From NCBI RefSeq assembly GCF_001046855.1, contig NZ_HF570958.1, positions 405,183 to 459,035 on the forward strand: 53,853 nucleotides of DNA, written 5' to 3'. This document shows positions 51,802 to 53,853 of this stretch, piece after piece. This DNA is from Nostocoides japonicum T1-X7. GTDB taxonomy: Bacteria > Actinomycetota > Actinomycetes > Actinomycetales > Dermatophilaceae. The translations under genes and the position numbers were made by a program. The stretch's first letter is position 1; each line of letters starts with the position of its first letter. The notes under the pieces are model-generated. The model saw only the letters and a program-made list of their open reading frames with translations. It was not told where the DNA came from and searched no databases.

Positions 51802-53853
51802 GTGGTGCTCACCCCGTCGATCGGTCGCGCGGAGGTCCAGGCGGAGCTGGACCGTGCGCTCGACGCGTCCCGATGGGTCACCATCGTCGGCCCTCCCGGG
51901 AGCGGGAAGACGCTCCTCGCGCGGCACGTCGTGGCCCGCCGTCCCGAGTCCGCCTGGGTCAACGCGACCGGGCTGCCGGGCGTCGACGAGATCGTCCTCG
52001 CCTGCCTCGACGCCCTCCACGTCGACGTCGGGCTCGGCGACTCCGCCGCCTCCGTGCTCCGCCGCAGCCTCGACGACCGCGACACCCTTCTCGTCGTCGA
52101 CGGGCTCGGCGCCGACGTGTCCGCCGTCGGCGACGTCCTCGAGGAGGTCGTCGACGCGACGACGAGCTCGCGGATCGCGACGACCGCCGTCGCCGTCGCC
52201 GGCCGTCCGGGCGAGCGCGTCGTCCGCGTCGGGCCGCTCGCCCTGCCCCGGCCGGGTCGGCCACTGGCCGGACCGGCATACGAGCTGTTCCAGGCCCGGA
52301 TCCAGGCGACCGGCGCGGCACCGATCGACCTGCGGCAGCACGAGGCCGACCTGCGGCGGCTCCTTCTCGCGACCGGCGGGCTCCCGCTCCTCATCGAGCA
52401 GCTCGCCGTCCAGGTCGCCCTCGTCGGCGTGACGAACGTCGTGCCCGCGGCGTCCCTCGCGGAGGCGGTCCACGCGACGTACGTCCTCCTCGAGCGGGAG
52501 CAGCAGCGGTGCTTCCGCCGCGTCGCCCAGATGCGCTCGCCCATCGGGCTCGACGTCCTCTCGGCGATCACGGGGACCGACCGCGAGCAGGCCGCCGAGC
52601 TCGCCGCGGGGCTCGTGCGACGCTCGCTGCTCGACGTCCAGCCGGACGGCCGGTTCGAGATGCTCGCCCCGATCCGGCGCTACGGCACGTTCGTCACCGC
52701 GGCGACCGATGACGGGGCCGCGGCCCGGCAGGGGCTGTTGACGTGGGCGGAGTCGGTCCTCCCCGACGACGCGAACGTCGGTGCTGCCGACGCCCCGTGG
52801 CTCGCCGACCTGCCCGTCATGCGGGCCGCGATCACCGCGGCGTGCGCGGACGAGGCGACCCGACCCCGGGGGTTCGCCCTGGCCAACGGGGTGTTCTCGA
52901 CGCTCTACACGGCGATGCGGGCCCGGGAGGCCGTCGAGATCCTCGAGGGGGTCCTCACGAGCGGGGAGGGGCCGTCGGACATCGGGGCGCAGGTCGCCCG
53001 CCGCGCGGGGATCGCCGCGAGCGAGGCCCGGGGCACCTACGAGGGGCTCTGGCTCCTCGAGCGGGCCGAGGAGTATGCGTCGCGCGCACCGCATCCCGAC
53101 ATGGAGCGGGCGCGGAACGCCTCGATCCGCGGCGAGATGCACCTCGACGCCGGAGACCTCGACCGGGCCGAGGAGGACGCCCGGCGCGCCATCGCCCTCG
53201 GCACGAGCGACCCGTACATCACCCGGCAGGCCCAGCGGACGCTCGTCGACGTGTTCGTCTCGCGGGGCGACTTCGCCGACGCCGAGGAGCTCGCCGACGC
53301 CGTCATGACGGGGGCGCCTCCGGAGGAGCGCTGGATGGCGCTGTCGGCCCGCGTGCTCTGCGGCCGGATGGCCCTCGAGCAGGGCCGGATGGCGGAGGGG
53401 GCGGCCGCCGCCCGGACGGCATACGAGGAGGCGAGCCGGATCGCCGAGGACCGGATCGCGCTCCTCGCCGAGACGCTGCTGCGGCAGATCGACCCGGACG
53501 CGACCCCCTCGGACGTCGACCGCGAGACCCTGCCGTGGGCGGTGCGGCTCACGGTCCTCGCCCAGGACGCCCGGCAGCTGACCCACCGCGGCGAGCTCGA
53601 CCGGGCGGCCGGCCTCGTCGCCGACGTCGTCGTCCTCGCCGACTCCGGCCGGCTCGGGCGCGACGCCGTCGAGGCGCGGCTGCTCCTCGCCGACTGCCTG
53701 CTGCGGATGGACGACCTCGACCAGGCCCTCTCGACGTACCTCGCCGCTCTCGACCGGGCCGCGCGGTGTCCCATGCCGCTCCGGGCGGCGGACGCCCTCG
53801 ACGGCCTCGCGGCGATCGCCGCCGCCCGCGGGCATGTCGGGGCCCGGTCCCTC
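51802..53853 (+). CDS. AfsR/LuxR-type predicted ATPase with TPR-like repeats (3' end outside window)
   Basis: At least 684 residues and still open at the window edge. Walker A GPPGSGKTLLARHV at about 30-43, Walker B DTLLVVDGLGAD at about 95, and an NB-ARC/STAND-like helical region with GGLPLLIEQLAVQVAL. The segment RRSLLDVQPDGRFEMLAPIRRYG is typical of actinobacterial regulators related to AfsR and LuxR-type ATPases (COG3903). From about residue 400 it is helical TPR-like (MHLDAGDLDRAEEDARRAIALG, RGELDRAAGLVADVVVLADSGR). There is no N-terminal HTH, so a DNA-binding domain would have to be C-terminal and beyond the window. Confidence 0.82.
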   Translation, partial: MVLTPSIGRAEVQAELDRALDASRWVTIVGPPGSGKTLLARHVVARRPESAWVNATGLPGVDEIVLACLDALHVDVGLGDSAASVLRRSLDDRDTLLVVDGLGADVSAVGDVLEEVVDATTSSRIATTAVAVAGRPGERVVRVGPLALPRPGRPLAGPAYELFQARIQATGAAPIDLRQHEADLRRLLLATGGLPLLIEQLAVQVALVGVTNVVPAASLAEAVHATYVLLEREQQRCFRRVAQMRSPIGLDVLSAITGTDREQAAELAAGLVRRSLLDVQPDGRFEMLAPIRRYGTFVTAATDDGAAARQGLLTWAESVLPDDANVGAADAPWLADLPVMRAAITAACADEATRPRGFALANGVFSTLYTAMRAREAVEILEGVLTSGEGPSDIGAQVARRAGIAASEARGTYEGLWLLERAEEYASRAPHPDMERARNASIRGEMHLDAGDLDRAEEDARRAIALGTSDPYITRQAQRTLVDVFVSRGDFADAEELADAVMTGAPPEERWMALSARVLCGRMALEQGRMAEGAAAARTAYEEASRIAEDRIALLAETLLRQIDPDATPSDVDRETLPWAVRLTVLAQDARQLTHRGELDRAAGLVADVVVLADSGRLGRDAVEARLLLADCLLRMDDLDQALSTYLAALDRAARCPMPLRAADALDGLAAIAAARGHVGARSL

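Overview
The window is about 54 kb of very GC-rich DNA. It shows GTG starts, ATGA/GTGA gene overlaps, promoters with a -10 box 6-7 nt from the start codon, a mycothiol-dependent-type enzyme family, FadE5-like and bifunctional Dcd-like proteins, and a branched-chain dehydrogenase E2. This points to a high-GC actinobacterium, probably Micrococcales and possibly Intrasporangiaceae. The family is a guess from gene style only.

Layout. 1-10.2 kb is chromosomal housekeeping and efflux: the end of an E2 acyltransferase, a conserved Rossmann-type unknown, two MFS exporters with a MarR repressor, a TIGR03083-type enzyme, a CopD-CtaG fusion and a nitrilase. 10.3-16.1 kb holds a GMC oxidoreductase and a LacI regulator divergent from a SRPBCC / sugar MFS / universal stress operon. 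16.1-18.0 kb is a FadE5-like acyl-CoA dehydrogenase behind a clear dyad operator. 18.1-29.1 kb is a polyol/ketose locus: a SorC-controlled ABC importer with a mannitol-family dehydrogenase, then a DeoR-controlled operon (FGGY kinase, class II aldolase, PfkB kinase, Zn-dehydrogenase). Together they can import a sugar alcohol, oxidise it to a ketose, phosphorylate it and cleave it.

29.2-30.0 kb has no gene. It carries twelve regularly spaced hairpins, one with a compensatory double change. Next come a repeat-bearing membrane-anchored DUF6584-like protein, a GNAT, and an ABC exporter with its NarL-type two-component system (32-35.7 kb). After these are a hydrolase, a hemerythrin and a small P-loop protein. 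38.2-42.4 kb looks like a small island: a 32-bp piece of tRNA-Gly(CCC) is repeated in direct orientation at its far end. It carries one secreted seven-bladed RCC1 protein and a MITE-like inverted repeat. Right of the intact tRNA are dcd, a hydrolase and a frameshifted MFS gene.

45.5-51.5 kb is the most unusual part. An IclR regulator heads an operon for a quaternary-ammonium type ABC importer whose binding protein appears circularly permuted. Divergent to it is a histidine/phenylalanine ammonia-lyase-family protein in which the cofactor-forming Ala-Ser-Gly reads Gly-Thr-Gly. I infer an uptake and breakdown system for a betaine-like amino acid of unknown identity. The window ends inside a large ATPase/TPR regulator. 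Across the window the hexamer GCATAC/GTATGC is strikingly frequent (about 60 copies by eye) and nearly absent from the island. All functional statements rest on sequence reading and recalled family features; no database search was run.
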